Assembly (NCBI GenBank): GCA_036447375.1
Contig: JAZFUU010000198.1
Location: 1 to 46,021, forward strand
From: JACZXC01 sp036447375
Lineage (GTDB): Bacteria; Myxococcota_A; UBA9160; SMWR01
Direction: 5' to 3'
DNA: 46,021 bases
How positions within the stretch are numbered: the first letter of the stretch is position 1; each line of letters begins with the position of its first letter. Below the pieces are notes generated by a model. It saw only the letters and a list, made by a program, of their open reading frames with translations, was not told the origin of the DNA and did not search any database. Below are positions 14,836 through 23,426 of this stretch, in pieces. The translations under genes and the position numbers were made by a program.

Positions 14836-15037
14836 CGCGGCAACCCCCCGTCGCTCCGCTGCGATTCGAAGCGTAGGTCTCTGCCTAGCCGCAAGTCAAG
14901 CCGAAACTCCATAGAATCGCTCTACTTCTAACCTCAAAATCACGACTCTCATCAGAAATTTCCCCCGATTTGGCGTGTTTCTCGCGGTCTCTCCGGGTTC
15001 CTCGCGGCCGCTTCGGGCGTGGGGTAGGCTGCGATAC
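14836..15037. other. Divergent intergenic region, relatively AT-rich
   Basis: This divergent spacer between the ParA-CBM cluster and the kinase gene at 15038 is markedly less GC-rich than the flanks. It contains the minus-strand promoter at 14870-14899. I could not place a convincing plus-strand promoter for the kinase operon; TAGAAT near 14920 has no good -35 partner. Confidence 0.6.
14870..14899 (-). promoter_or_regulatory. Candidate sigma-70 promoter for ParA-CBM cluster
   Basis: On the minus strand TTGACT (14899-14894) is separated by 18 bp from TACGCT (14875-14870). The predicted start of transcription near 14863 leaves a leader of about 28 nt before the TTG of the small ORF. The -35 is a 5/6 match; the -10 is weak. 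Confidence 0.4.
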
Positions 15038-16231
15038 GTGAATCCGAAGGGCGGGGAAAAACACGCAACCGAGCCCGATCGCAGTCGTGACCGGATTCTC
15101 GTCGAAAGCTCCGCGGGTCGTCGCCCGTTCATGCGCGGCATCATGACCCACTCCCTGATGGCCCGTGGCGTCACGTTCGATACCGCGTATCGCACTGCCA
15201 ATGAGGTCCGCGATCGGATCGGCGGACGTGAGGTCGTCCCCAAGGAAGAGCTGGCCAAGACGGTCCGCGAGATTCTGGGGAGCGAAGTCTTCCAGGAGGA
15301 CCCTCGTCCGCAGGTTCCGGTGAACATTACAGTCGTGGGGCACGGTCAGGAGCTGCCCTTTTCGAAGGGCGTGCTGTCCCAGTCGCTGCTCGCGGCTGCC
15401 CTCGATCCCAACGACGCATTCGACGTGGCGCGTCAGATCGAAAGCGAACTCGCCGCCGCCCGGATCCAGCGAATCGATCGGCACGAGCTACGGCGGCGGA
15501 CCTACCAGGCCATCGCCCGCCAGATGAATACCCAGACCGCGGACCGCTATCTGGTGTGGCGGCGTTTCCAGCAATCCGAGCGGCCGGTGATCATCCTGCT
15601 GGGCGGGGCTACCGGAGTGGGCAAGACTTCCCTGGCATTGGAGGTGGCGCACCGTCTCGGTATCGGCCGTGTGCTTTCCACCGATTCGATCCGCCAGATC
15701 ATGCGGCTCATGCTGTCGCCCGAACTCGTGCCCGCGATTCACGGCTCTTCCTACGATGCGCACCGGCTCCTCGGCCCGGAGCCTATGAGCAAGGATCCCA
15801 TCCTGGATGGCTTTCGGGCGCAGACGGCCACCGTCGCTGTCGGTATTCGCGCATCCATGGACCGGGCCGTCGCCGAGAACGCGAACCTGGTTCTCGATGG
15901 CGTCGCGATCGTGCCCGGCGTGATCGATTTCGACGCGTACGCGGATCTCGCCCACATCATCTTCCTGGTCGTGGGAACGCTCGAGGGCGCGGACTTCGAG
16001 AAGCGATTCGCGACGCGCGCCGCCGGTGAGGCGAAGCGGGGGAAGCACCGATATCTCGAGAACATCGATTCGATTCTCAAGATCCAGGATTATTTCCTGG
16101 ATGCGGCGGATCGCTACGACGTCCCCATCGTCGACAACGCCTCCTTCGACCGTTCGGTGCTGCTCATCATCCGCCACGTGACGGAGACACTTCGGAAACA
16201 CGACGGCGCGAGCATGGCCGGGCTGCTGTGA
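15038..16231 (+). CDS. 2-phosphoglycerate kinase-like protein with tandem ATP-cone-like repeats
   Basis: 397-residue P-loop kinase resembling archaeal 2-phosphoglycerate kinase (which makes 2,3-bisphosphoglycerate for cyclic DPG) and the zeta-toxin-like kinase fold. The kinase domain (about 180-397) has GGATGVGKTSLAL at 189-201 and the STDSIRQIMR and LDGVAIVPG motifs. The N-terminus holds two similar segments of about 65 residues (19-82 and 96-160), each with a basic/aromatic F-x-(R/K)-G start and an alanine-rich helix. Both look like ATP-cone nucleotide-sensing modules. Start GTG at 15038 was chosen because the upstream extension is unconserved and GC-biased. It is 28 bp ahead of the MoxR gene. 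In bacteria the substrate is unproven. Confidence 0.85.
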   Translation: MNPKGGEKHATEPDRSRDRILVESSAGRRPFMRGIMTHSLMARGVTFDTAYRTANEVRDRIGGREVVPKEELAKTVREILGSEVFQEDPRPQVPVNITVVGHGQELPFSKGVLSQSLLAAALDPNDAFDVARQIESELAAARIQRIDRHELRRRTYQAIARQMNTQTADRYLVWRRFQQSERPVIILLGGATGVGKTSLALEVAHRLGIGRVLSTDSIRQIMRLMLSPELVPAIHGSSYDAHRLLGPEPMSKDPILDGFRAQTATVAVGIRASMDRAVAENANLVLDGVAIVPGVIDFDAYADLAHIIFLVVGTLEGADFEKRFATRAAGEAKRGKHRYLENIDSILKIQDYFLDAADRYDVPIVDNASFDRSVLLIIRHVTETLRKHDGASMAGLL

Positions 16232-16259
16232 ATGGCCCGGGCGCTCTGAAGACCCGCCC

Positions 16260-17672
16260 ATGAGTTTCGGGCCCCCCACGCCTCGATGTCTCGGCGAACT
16301 TCGAGAGATCGGCTATCGCCCCCGTAGCGTCCGCGAAGAGCTTCGGGAAAATCTGTTGGACCGGATCCGCGCCGGGAAGCCGATATTCGATCACGTCCTC
16401 GGCTACGAGGACACGGTGATCCCGGCCGTCGAGAATGCCCTTCTCTGCGGTCACGACCTGATCTTTCTCGGCGAGAGAGGGCAGGCCAAGTCCAGGATGA
16501 TCCGCGCCCTGACGGGGCTTCTGGACGAGTGGCTCCCCTGCGTGGCGGGAAGCGAAGTCAACGACGATCCCTTTGCCCCGATCTCGGCGTATGCCCGGGC
16601 GCTGCTGGCCGAACACGGCGATGCCTGCGAAATCGTCTGGATGAATCGGGAGGACCGCTATGTAGAGAAGCTGGCTACGCCCGACGTTTCGATCGCAGAT
16701 CTGATCGGCGACGTGGATCCGGTCAAGGTCGCTGAGGGACGATCCCTCGGAGACGAGATGACCATTCATTTCGGCCTCGTGCCGCGGACTCACCGTGGAA
16801 TCTTCTGCATCAACGAGCTTCCGGACCTCACGGAAAAGGTCCAGGTCGGGCTCTTCAACGTGATGGAGGAACGCGACATCCAGGTGAAGGGCTACCGGGT
16901 GCGGATTCCCGTCGACGTGTTCGTCGTGGCCAGCGCGAATCCCGAGGACTACACCACCCGGGGTCGAATCATCACGCCGCTGAAGGACCGCTATCGGGCG
17001 CAGATTCGCACCCACTACCCCAAGACCCGTGATCTCGAGCTCGCGATCGTGCGGCAGGAGTACACGGCCCCAAGGGCCGACGGAATCGACTGCCACATTC
17101 CGTCGTTCATGGAGGATGTCATCGGCGAGCTGACCTTTCAGGCGCGCAGCAGCCCGGACGTCAATCAGACATCGGGGGTCTCGGTCCGCATGTCGATCGC
17201 CAACTACGAGACGTTGCTGGCCAACGCCTTGCGTCGGGCGCTGCGTCAGGGCGAGGACGAAGCCGTTCCTCGCATCTCCGATCTCGATGCCATCGGCGAG
17301 TCGACCGCTGGAAAGCTCGAGATCGAATACGCCGGGTCGGATCGTTCGGAGCTCGAGGTCGCCCGAGATCTGGTGCGGCGCGCGACCCGGAGCGTCTTCG
17401 ACAGCCGCTTCAGCGCCGACGACCTGGGGACGGTGGTCGACGCGTTCGACGGGGGCTGGGCCGTTGAAGTCTCGGGATCGATGCCGTCCCGGGAGGTCCT
17501 GGTGGGGCTGGAGGAGATCCCCGGCTTGCGAGATGCCGCGGTGGGCCTGGCCGGTGGCGATTCGCCGGGTCGGGTGGCCTCGGCGCTCGAATTCATCCTC
17601 GAGGGTCTTCACCTCACGAACCGATTGAACAAGAAGACCCGAGAACGGGGATCGCGCTACGCCAAGGCATGA
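16260..17672 (+). CDS. MoxR-type AAA+ ATPase (magnesium chelatase subunit I-like)
   Basis: 470-residue AAA+ ATPase of the MoxR/chelatase-I group. These act with VWA proteins as metal-insertion or protein-remodelling machines. Walker A is LGERGQAKSRM (70-80), a degenerate form in which GxxGxxKS is kept. Other landmarks are IFCINELPDLTEKVQVGLFNVMEER (Walker B and the following helix), VVASANPEDYTTRGRII (sensor 1) and LKDRYRAQI (arginine-finger region). The C-terminal 170 residues form a helical lid. Its stop overlaps the start of the VWA gene by 4 nt (ATGA), which fixes the partnership. There is no sign of chlorophyll or cobalamin genes, so a tetrapyrrole role is unlikely. Confidence 0.93.
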   Translation: MSFGPPTPRCLGELREIGYRPRSVREELRENLLDRIRAGKPIFDHVLGYEDTVIPAVENALLCGHDLIFLGERGQAKSRMIRALTGLLDEWLPCVAGSEVNDDPFAPISAYARALLAEHGDACEIVWMNREDRYVEKLATPDVSIADLIGDVDPVKVAEGRSLGDEMTIHFGLVPRTHRGIFCINELPDLTEKVQVGLFNVMEERDIQVKGYRVRIPVDVFVVASANPEDYTTRGRIITPLKDRYRAQIRTHYPKTRDLELAIVRQEYTAPRADGIDCHIPSFMEDVIGELTFQARSSPDVNQTSGVSVRMSIANYETLLANALRRALRQGEDEAVPRISDLDAIGESTAGKLEIEYAGSDRSELEVARDLVRRATRSVFDSRFSADDLGTVVDAFDGGWAVEVSGSMPSREVLVGLEEIPGLRDAAVGLAGGDSPGRVASALEFILEGLHLTNRLNKKTRERGSRYAKA

Positions 17673-19312
17673 AGTCGATCGTCTACAGTCGCTGGGACGG
17701 CTCTCAGAGCGAGTTTTCCCTGGACGCGAACAGCGCCCTCGACGCCCTCTCGGACCTCATGATGGAAGGACTCGACGCCCGCGAAGCGCTGGAGTGGATG
17801 CAGCGCTACGGCTTCGAACTCGCCGGGCTGGACATGCGGGTGATGGGGCTGGAAGAGCTGATCGGGGAGCTTCGCGACGAGGCTCAATCGCTGTACGACC
17901 GCTACCGCATGGACGACGCGATGGGCGACCCGCGCCGCCGTTTGGACGGGATCCTCGACCGGGAACATCAATCCCTGCGCTCGTCCCACGGATACGAATC
18001 CGCGCGGATGAACGACTTTCTCACCCGTCGGCACGAAGAGGCCCCGACCCTGTCTCGCGCGATCGAGCGGTTTCGCGACTACGAGTTCGACGACAAACAG
18101 GCGGGCGAGGAGTTCGCGGAGCTGTTGCGCGAGCTGGACCGGCTGCGCGAGCTCGAACAGTTCCTCGAGCAGCGGGAGGATCGATTTCGGGGTCAAGAGA
18201 GTGCGGACTACCCGACAGCCCAGCAGATTCGTGAACGCATCGAGTCCATCGAGGCACTCGCTCGCGCGTTGGCCGAGGGCGACTTCGAACCCATCGATCC
18301 CGAGAGACTGGGCGAGATACTCGGTGAGAACGCCGCCCGGTCTTTCATCCTGCTGCGGGACCTGGAGGCGAGCCTTGAGCGCGCGGGATACCTGCGCGAT
18401 CGCGGCGAGGCCAGCGAGCTGACCCCGCGGGCGATCCGTCGCATCGGCGCCCAGGCGTTGGCCGAGGTCTACGCTACGCTGCGAAAAGACCGCCCGGGGG
18501 GTCACGAGACCGACCACCGAGGTGCTGCACTCCCCCGACCCGACGAGACCAAGCCCTTTGTCTTCGGCGACCCCCTCGACCTCGACATCGTGCGAACGCT
18601 GCTGAATTCGGTAAAACGCAATGTCGCCCAGGGAGTTCGACCCGGTGATTCGGGCGGCGCGGGCCGCCTTTTCGATCTCTCGGTCGACGACTTCGTGTTG
18701 CGCGAGTGCGACTTTACGACCCAGGCGACGACCATCCTGCTACTGGACATGAGCTGGTCGATGTCCTGGGCGGGCCGCTTTCCCGCCGCCAAGCGGGTGG
18801 CCTTGGCTCTCCACCATCTGGTGCGGACGCGTTTTCCGCGGGATCAATTCTTCGTCGTCGGGTTCTCGACCCGCGCGAGGGAACTGCCGATTCGAGATCT
18901 CCCCGAGGCCACCTGGGACATGGGCGATCCTTTCACCAATCTGCAGGAAGGCCTGATGGTGGCGGAACGCCTGATCGCGCGGCACCCCAGCGCGAACCCC
19001 CAGGTGCTCGTCATCACCGATGGCCAGCCCACCGCATATCTGGAGGGGCGCCAGCTGCGAGTCGAGTGGCCCATGGGGTTCGGCGGGGTGTCGCCCCGGG
19101 CTGTGGCTGCCACCCTGCAGCAAGTGCGCCGCATTACGCGCCGCGGTGTGACCATCAACACCTTCATGCTCGACGATTCGCCGCAACTGGTGGGCTTCGT
19201 CGAGCGGATGACCCAGATCAACCGGGGTCGCGCGTTGTACAGCAGTCCAACGCAGCTCGGTTCGTATCTGATGGTGGATTATCTGAGCGGGCACCGGTCG
19301 CGCAGGAACTGA
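17669..19312 (+). CDS. VWA-domain protein, partner of MoxR ATPase
   Basis: 547-residue soluble protein with a C-terminal von Willebrand factor A domain from about residue 350. The MIDAS metal site is complete: LLLDMSWSMSWAG gives D360, S362 and S364, PFTNLQEGL gives T423, and VITDGQPTAYL gives D451. The first 340 residues are mostly helical and charged, with long Glu/Arg runs around 130-245 that probably form coiled coils. There is no signal peptide or transmembrane segment, so it should act in the cytoplasm beside the AAA+ protein. The ATG at 17669 overlaps the MoxR stop, and its own TGA overlaps the ATG of the SppA-like gene, so all three are translationally coupled. Confidence 0.92.
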   Translation: MKSIVYSRWDGSQSEFSLDANSALDALSDLMMEGLDAREALEWMQRYGFELAGLDMRVMGLEELIGELRDEAQSLYDRYRMDDAMGDPRRRLDGILDREHQSLRSSHGYESARMNDFLTRRHEEAPTLSRAIERFRDYEFDDKQAGEEFAELLRELDRLRELEQFLEQREDRFRGQESADYPTAQQIRERIESIEALARALAEGDFEPIDPERLGEILGENAARSFILLRDLEASLERAGYLRDRGEASELTPRAIRRIGAQALAEVYATLRKDRPGGHETDHRGAALPRPDETKPFVFGDPLDLDIVRTLLNSVKRNVAQGVRPGDSGGAGRLFDLSVDDFVLRECDFTTQATTILLLDMSWSMSWAGRFPAAKRVALALHHLVRTRFPRDQFFVVGFSTRARELPIRDLPEATWDMGDPFTNLQEGLMVAERLIARHPSANPQVLVITDGQPTAYLEGRQLRVEWPMGFGGVSPRAVAATLQQVRRITRRGVTINTFMLDDSPQLVGFVERMTQINRGRALYSSPTQLGSYLMVDYLSGHRSRRN

Positions 19313-20943
19313 TGGCCCGCGTCGCTCCGATCGTCGGTCGAGCGGCGGCCAATCTCGCGCGGGGCGCGCGCCGAGTCGTGGGCGCCCTGGCGCTTCCGCG
19401 CCGTCGGGGCTTCTGGATCGTCGTGCGCCTGACCGGACCCGTCGAGGATCTCGCTTCCCCACGACTTCCCCTCACCCGCGAAGGCACCGTGGGTCTGTTC
19501 GAGGTGCTCCAGACCCTCGAGGCCGCTGCCACGGATCCCCAGGTCGTGGGCGTATTGCTCCGGGTCGGCGCCACCCCCATTGGCTGGAGCAAGGCACTCT
19601 CCTTGCGGCGCGCCGTCGAGCGGCTGCGGGAGCGCGGCAAGCCGGTCGCCGCCTATGCCGAGGTGTTGGGAGCCGAGGGGTTGCTGATCGCGAGCGCTGC
19701 CGATCGTCTCTGGCTTCCCCAGGCGGGCCAGATATTTCTGGTGGGACTTCGCGCCGAGAGCCTATTCCTCCGTGGATTGCTCGATCAACTCGGTGTGAAA
19801 GTGGACGTCGTTCACGTCGGTACGCACAAGGCGGCGGGCGATCGATTCACGCGCCAGAGCATGTCACCGGAGGATCGCGCACAGCTCGAGGCCCTGGTGG
19901 ACGATCTGTTCGATGAGCTCGTCGGCGGGATCGCAGCGGGCCGCAACCTGAACCCGGCGACCGTGCGCGATCTGATCGACCGGGGGCCCTACGGTGCCCG
20001 GGCCGCGGTTGAGGCGGGCCTGGCCGACGGATGCCTCTATCCCGACGAACTCGACGAGCAGCTCGAGGCCCTGGGCCCGAGCTCCCCGGCGCCGGGATCG
20101 GATTCCGAACGGATTCGCTTTGTCGAGGCGCCCCTCTACCATGCCCTTCGCGCGGGCGACCCGGGTTGGCGGCCGCTGCGGACGGGGTTGCCCCATCTCG
20201 CCTACGTGGTCGCCGAGGGCGGGATCCACCGGGGAGGGGGTTCCCGCGGCATCGCCTGTGACGTGCTGACGGCGTTGCTGGAACGGATTCGCCGGGCTGA
20301 GGAGATTCGCGGGGTGGTCCTGCGCCTCGAGAGCCCCGGGGGCGACGGCCTCGCGTCGGACCTTCTGTGGCGTGCGGTGTCGTTGTTGAGAAAAGACAAG
20401 CCCGTGGTGGTTTCGATGGGAGACGTGGTGGCGTCAGGAGGCTACTACATAGCAACAGCCGCGGACGCCCTGTTGGCCGAGGCGGGGACCATCACGGGTT
20501 CGATCGGCGTCGTCGGCGGCAAGATCGATCTCGGGGGGCTCTACGATCGCATCGGCGTGACGAAAGACGCCGTCGAGCGCGGTGCCCGCGCCGGATTGCT
20601 CTCCGAATCCCGCGGTTTTACCAGCGGCGAACGCGATGCGATGCGGAGAGAGATGTCGACCCTGTACGAACTCTTCCTCGAACGCGTTGGCACAGGGCGC
20701 GGACTCTCGGGAACGGCTCTGGACGAGGTGGCCCAGGGGCGAATCTGGAGTGGCGTCCGCGCTCGTTCGGTCGGACTGGTGGACGCTCTGGGAGGACCCA
20801 TGGAGGCGTTGGAAGAGGTGCGTCGGCGCGCGCAGCTGGGTGACGACGAGCGCGTGGTGGTGGAGGTCCACCCGCGCCGGCGGGCCCTTCCCGGGGTTCG
20901 AGCTCTGCGTCACGTTCTGTCGGCGGGGATGTCGCCCGGATGA
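19312..20943 (+). CDS. sppA: SppA-like S49 peptidase, 67K form, no evident membrane anchor
   Basis: 543-residue duplicated S49 peptidase of the long SppA type, which cleaves cleaved signal peptides or other membrane-associated peptides. The Lys/Ser dyad is split between the two repeats as in E. coli: K173 in HVGTHKAAGDRF and S375 in MGDVVASGGYYIA. The N-terminal region is rich in Arg and Ala and lacks the hydrophobic anchor seen in E. coli SppA. Only short hydrophobic stretches (RRVVGALAL, FWIVVRL) are present, so it may be cytosolic or peripheral. The ATG at 19312 overlaps the VWA stop (TGATG), and its TGA overlaps trmB (ATGA). Confidence 0.92.
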   Translation: MARVAPIVGRAAANLARGARRVVGALALPRRRGFWIVVRLTGPVEDLASPRLPLTREGTVGLFEVLQTLEAAATDPQVVGVLLRVGATPIGWSKALSLRRAVERLRERGKPVAAYAEVLGAEGLLIASAADRLWLPQAGQIFLVGLRAESLFLRGLLDQLGVKVDVVHVGTHKAAGDRFTRQSMSPEDRAQLEALVDDLFDELVGGIAAGRNLNPATVRDLIDRGPYGARAAVEAGLADGCLYPDELDEQLEALGPSSPAPGSDSERIRFVEAPLYHALRAGDPGWRPLRTGLPHLAYVVAEGGIHRGGGSRGIACDVLTALLERIRRAEEIRGVVLRLESPGGDGLASDLLWRAVSLLRKDKPVVVSMGDVVASGGYYIATAADALLAEAGTITGSIGVVGGKIDLGGLYDRIGVTKDAVERGARAGLLSESRGFTSGERDAMRREMSTLYELFLERVGTGRGLSGTALDEVAQGRIWSGVRARSVGLVDALGGPMEALEEVRRRAQLGDDERVVVEVHPRRRALPGVRALRHVLSAGMSPG

Positions 20944-21590
20944 GCCGAATTCTCAAGTACGACATTCCCGGAGAGGATTGGCGGCTCGAGCCCGAGGCGG
21001 CGCGGCGACTCGTCCGCGAGCGAGGGTGGCCGGCTCTGTTCGCCGGATTGGGACCCCCACCCAAACGCTTGATCCTCGACGTCGGATTCGGTCGCGGTGA
21101 GTTTCTGATGGGGTTGGCGCGCGCGGAGCCCGAGTCGGGCTTCCTCGGCATCGAGATCTCCTTCAAACGGACGCTCAAGATGGCGCGCCGACTGGCCCGC
21201 AGTGAGGTGCGGAACGTTCGGCTGATCGAGGGCAGTGCCCAGCAGGCGGTGCTGTTGCTGCCTCCGAATTCCGTCGCCTGCTGCTGGATCAATTTTCCCG
21301 ATCCCTGGCCCAAGAAGCGTCATCATCGCCGGCGCCTGATCGCGCCGGCCTTTGTCGGCGATCTGGCGAGACGATTGGAGCCCAACGGCCTGATTCACAT
21401 CGCGACGGACCACGACCCGTACGCCGAACAGGCGGGGGCGGTCCTGGCGGCGGAATCCCGACTCGAGAACGTGTACGCGCCCGAACCGTTCCGTTCGTCG
21501 GTGCCCGGTCGCCAGCGCACCGCCTATGAAGCCGAATGGCTCGCCCAGGGACGATCTCTGCGGTTCTTCTCCTACCGGAGGATCGAGTGA
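20940..21590 (+). CDS. trmB: tRNA (guanine-N7-)-methyltransferase
   Basis: 216-residue SAM-dependent enzyme forming m7G46 in the variable loop of tRNA. The SAM loop is LDVGFGRGEFLMGLA, and the family signature INFPDPWPKKRHHRRRLI carries catalytic and tRNA-binding residues. The RTAYEAEW motif near the C-terminus is also diagnostic. It is of full length, with an ATG at 20940 that overlaps the sppA stop by 4 nt. It overlaps the downstream rlmN start by 4 nt (GTGA at 21587-21590), so expression is coupled with a second RNA methyltransferase. Confidence 0.96.
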   Translation: MSRILKYDIPGEDWRLEPEAARRLVRERGWPALFAGLGPPPKRLILDVGFGRGEFLMGLARAEPESGFLGIEISFKRTLKMARRLARSEVRNVRLIEGSAQQAVLLLPPNSVACCWINFPDPWPKKRHHRRRLIAPAFVGDLARRLEPNGLIHIATDHDPYAEQAGAVLAAESRLENVYAPEPFRSSVPGRQRTAYEAEWLAQGRSLRFFSYRRIE

Positions 21591-22672
21591 CGGCCCCGCG
21601 TTCGAATCTCAAGGACTACTCCGTCGAAGCCCTGCGCGATCGGCTGGCGCGGGATGGCCTCGAGTCGTATCGCGCCGAGCAGATCTGCCTCTGGATGTAT
21701 CAGCGCGGCGTCGACGATCCCGCGCTGATGACGAATTTGCCCGCTGAGCTGCGCGCTCGTCTCGTCGAAGGCTGGGAGGCGCGCAGCCTCGAACTCGTGG
21801 CCGTAGACCGTTCGCGAGACGGGACGATCAAGGCGATTCTTCGGGCCCGCGACGGTGCGCAGATCGAATCGGTCGTCATTCCCGAAGAGAATCGAACCAC
21901 ACTCTGCCTTTCGACCCAGGTCGGATGCGCGCTGGCCTGCAGCTTCTGCGCGACCGGAGTGTTCGGCTTTCGTCGCAATCTCACGACGGCGGAGATCGTC
22001 GACCAGATGTGTCGCATGAAACCCCTGCTGGCGGAGGGGCGAGGGATCAGCAACGTCGTTTTCATGGGGATGGGCGAGCCGCTGTTGAATCTGGCGGCGG
22101 TCGTCGAGGCTGTGCGGATCCTGCTGCACCCCAAGGCGTTCGCGTTGGCGCCCCGCCGGGTGACCGTGTCGACGGTGGGTGTGTTGCCGAAGATCCGTCC
22201 CCTGTTGGAAAGCGTACCTGTGAACCTGGCCGTGTCTCTTCACGCCACCACCGACGAGGTGCGCGATCGGCTGGTTCCGCTGAATCGCCGGTATCCGATC
22301 CGGGAACTGTTGGGCACGCTGCGCGGGCTCGAGGGCATCACGCGGCGACGTCCGGTCTTCTTCGAATACACCTTGATCGATGGGATCAACGACGGGATCG
22401 AGGACGCTCGCCGGCTGGTCCAGATTGCGCGCAGCCTCCCGTCGAAAGTGAATCTGATTCCCATGAACCCCCACGCGGACTCCGACCTGGGTCCGCCGAC
22501 GGATGAGACGATCGATCGCTTCCTGCGGGAGCTGGCCGCATCGGGTACGACCGTGACCCTGCGCCGGAGCCGGGGTTCGGACATCGATGCGGCCTGCGGA
22601 CAGCTGGCGCTGCGGAGGGCAGAGGCGAGCGCTCCCGAGGCGCTGCGATCGGCGGCGATGGGTCCGGAGTGA
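21587..22672 (+). CDS. rlmN: 23S rRNA (adenine(2503)-C2)/tRNA methyltransferase RlmN
   Basis: 361-residue radical-SAM methyltransferase that makes m2A2503 in 23S rRNA and m2A37 in some tRNAs. The [4Fe-4S] cysteines are C114, C118 and C121 in CALACSFC, GMGEPLLN is the SAM-binding GGE-type motif, and the catalytic C337 lies in GSDIDAACGQL. NLIPMNPH is conserved. GTG at 21587 has GGAGG 4-8 nt upstream and keeps the usual family length; it overlaps the trmB stop by 4 nt. The last 20 residues (Ala/Arg-rich) are a non-conserved tail. The paralogous Cfr is excluded by context and the RlmN-like N-terminus SNLKDYSVEALRD. Confidence 0.96.
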   Translation: MTAPRSNLKDYSVEALRDRLARDGLESYRAEQICLWMYQRGVDDPALMTNLPAELRARLVEGWEARSLELVAVDRSRDGTIKAILRARDGAQIESVVIPEENRTTLCLSTQVGCALACSFCATGVFGFRRNLTTAEIVDQMCRMKPLLAEGRGISNVVFMGMGEPLLNLAAVVEAVRILLHPKAFALAPRRVTVSTVGVLPKIRPLLESVPVNLAVSLHATTDEVRDRLVPLNRRYPIRELLGTLRGLEGITRRRPVFFEYTLIDGINDGIEDARRLVQIARSLPSKVNLIPMNPHADSDLGPPTDETIDRFLRELAASGTTVTLRRSRGSDIDAACGQLALRRAEASAPEALRSAAMGPE

Positions 22673-22742
22673 GCCTGCGCGATCAAGCTGGACCCGGCGG
22701 CGGCCGAAATCGCATTCAGGGAGCTGTTCAAGGGGAATCTGG

Positions 22743-23420
22743 GTGCTGTACGCCGTAGGGGACATTCACGGGCAACTCGACCTGCTCGATGAGCTGTTGG
22801 AGAAGCTTCCCCTGGGCCCGGACGACCGCTTGCTCTTCATCGGTGACTACATCGATCGCGGACCCGACGCCCGGGGAGTGGTCCAGCGGCTGATCGATCT
22901 GGAGCTGGAACGGGACTGCACCTTCCTGCTGGGCAACCACGAATCGATGTTCCTCGACTTCATCGGCTGGCGCGGTGAGAGCTATTTCGGCGGCGATGCA
23001 TTCCTGCCCAACGGGGGGGATCGCACGCTGGCGAGCTACGGCTACTTCGACCTGGACGATCCCGAGCCCGCGAACTTCGTGCTTCCCAAATCCCACGAGG
23101 AGTTCTACAGCCGCCTGAAGCTCTTTCACCTCGAGGGGGACTATCTCTTCGTACACGCGGGTATCGGGCGCCGACTACTGGGGGAATCCGAGGTTGCGTA
23201 CGCGCTTCGCCGCGCGCGTCCCCAGGATCTGCTCTGGGATCGGGCCAGCGCCGATCTGCCCCATGTGCTGGGAGTGACGGTCGTGTACGGACACACGCCG
23301 GCACCGGATTTCAAAGTGCGCTGGAATCGCCCCTACGGCATCGGGATCGACACGGGAGCGGTCTACGGCGGCTTTCTGACCGCCATCCGACTCCCGGACG
23401 AGACGATCTTTTCTGTGTAG
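22743..23420 (+). CDS. Metallophosphoesterase (PP1-like/ApaH-like)
   Basis: 225-residue calcineurin-like phosphoesterase with all metal-binding motifs: GDIHGQ (residues 6-11), GDYIDRGPDARG, GNHESMFL, VHAGIG and VYGHTP. This layout matches bacterial serine/threonine phosphatases of the PrpA type and diadenosine tetraphosphatases; sequence alone does not decide between protein and nucleotide substrates. Start GTG at 22743 begins VLYAVGDIHG, with AAGGGG about 8 nt upstream. Reading further upstream gives only an Arg-rich, unconserved extension. It lies 70 bp after rlmN and ends 6 bp before the convergent transglycosylase gene, leaving no room for a normal terminator. Confidence 0.92.
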   Translation: MLYAVGDIHGQLDLLDELLEKLPLGPDDRLLFIGDYIDRGPDARGVVQRLIDLELERDCTFLLGNHESMFLDFIGWRGESYFGGDAFLPNGGDRTLASYGYFDLDDPEPANFVLPKSHEEFYSRLKLFHLEGDYLFVHAGIGRRLLGESEVAYALRRARPQDLLWDRASADLPHVLGVTVVYGHTPAPDFKVRWNRPYGIGIDTGAVYGGFLTAIRLPDETIFSV

Positions 23421-23426
23421 AACGCT

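Noticed and set aside
16260..19312. Magnesium or cobalt chelatase subunits.
   Set aside because: The AAA+/VWA pair resembles chelatase I/D subunits, but there is no large H/N subunit or tetrapyrrole gene. A generic MoxR-VWA pair fits better.
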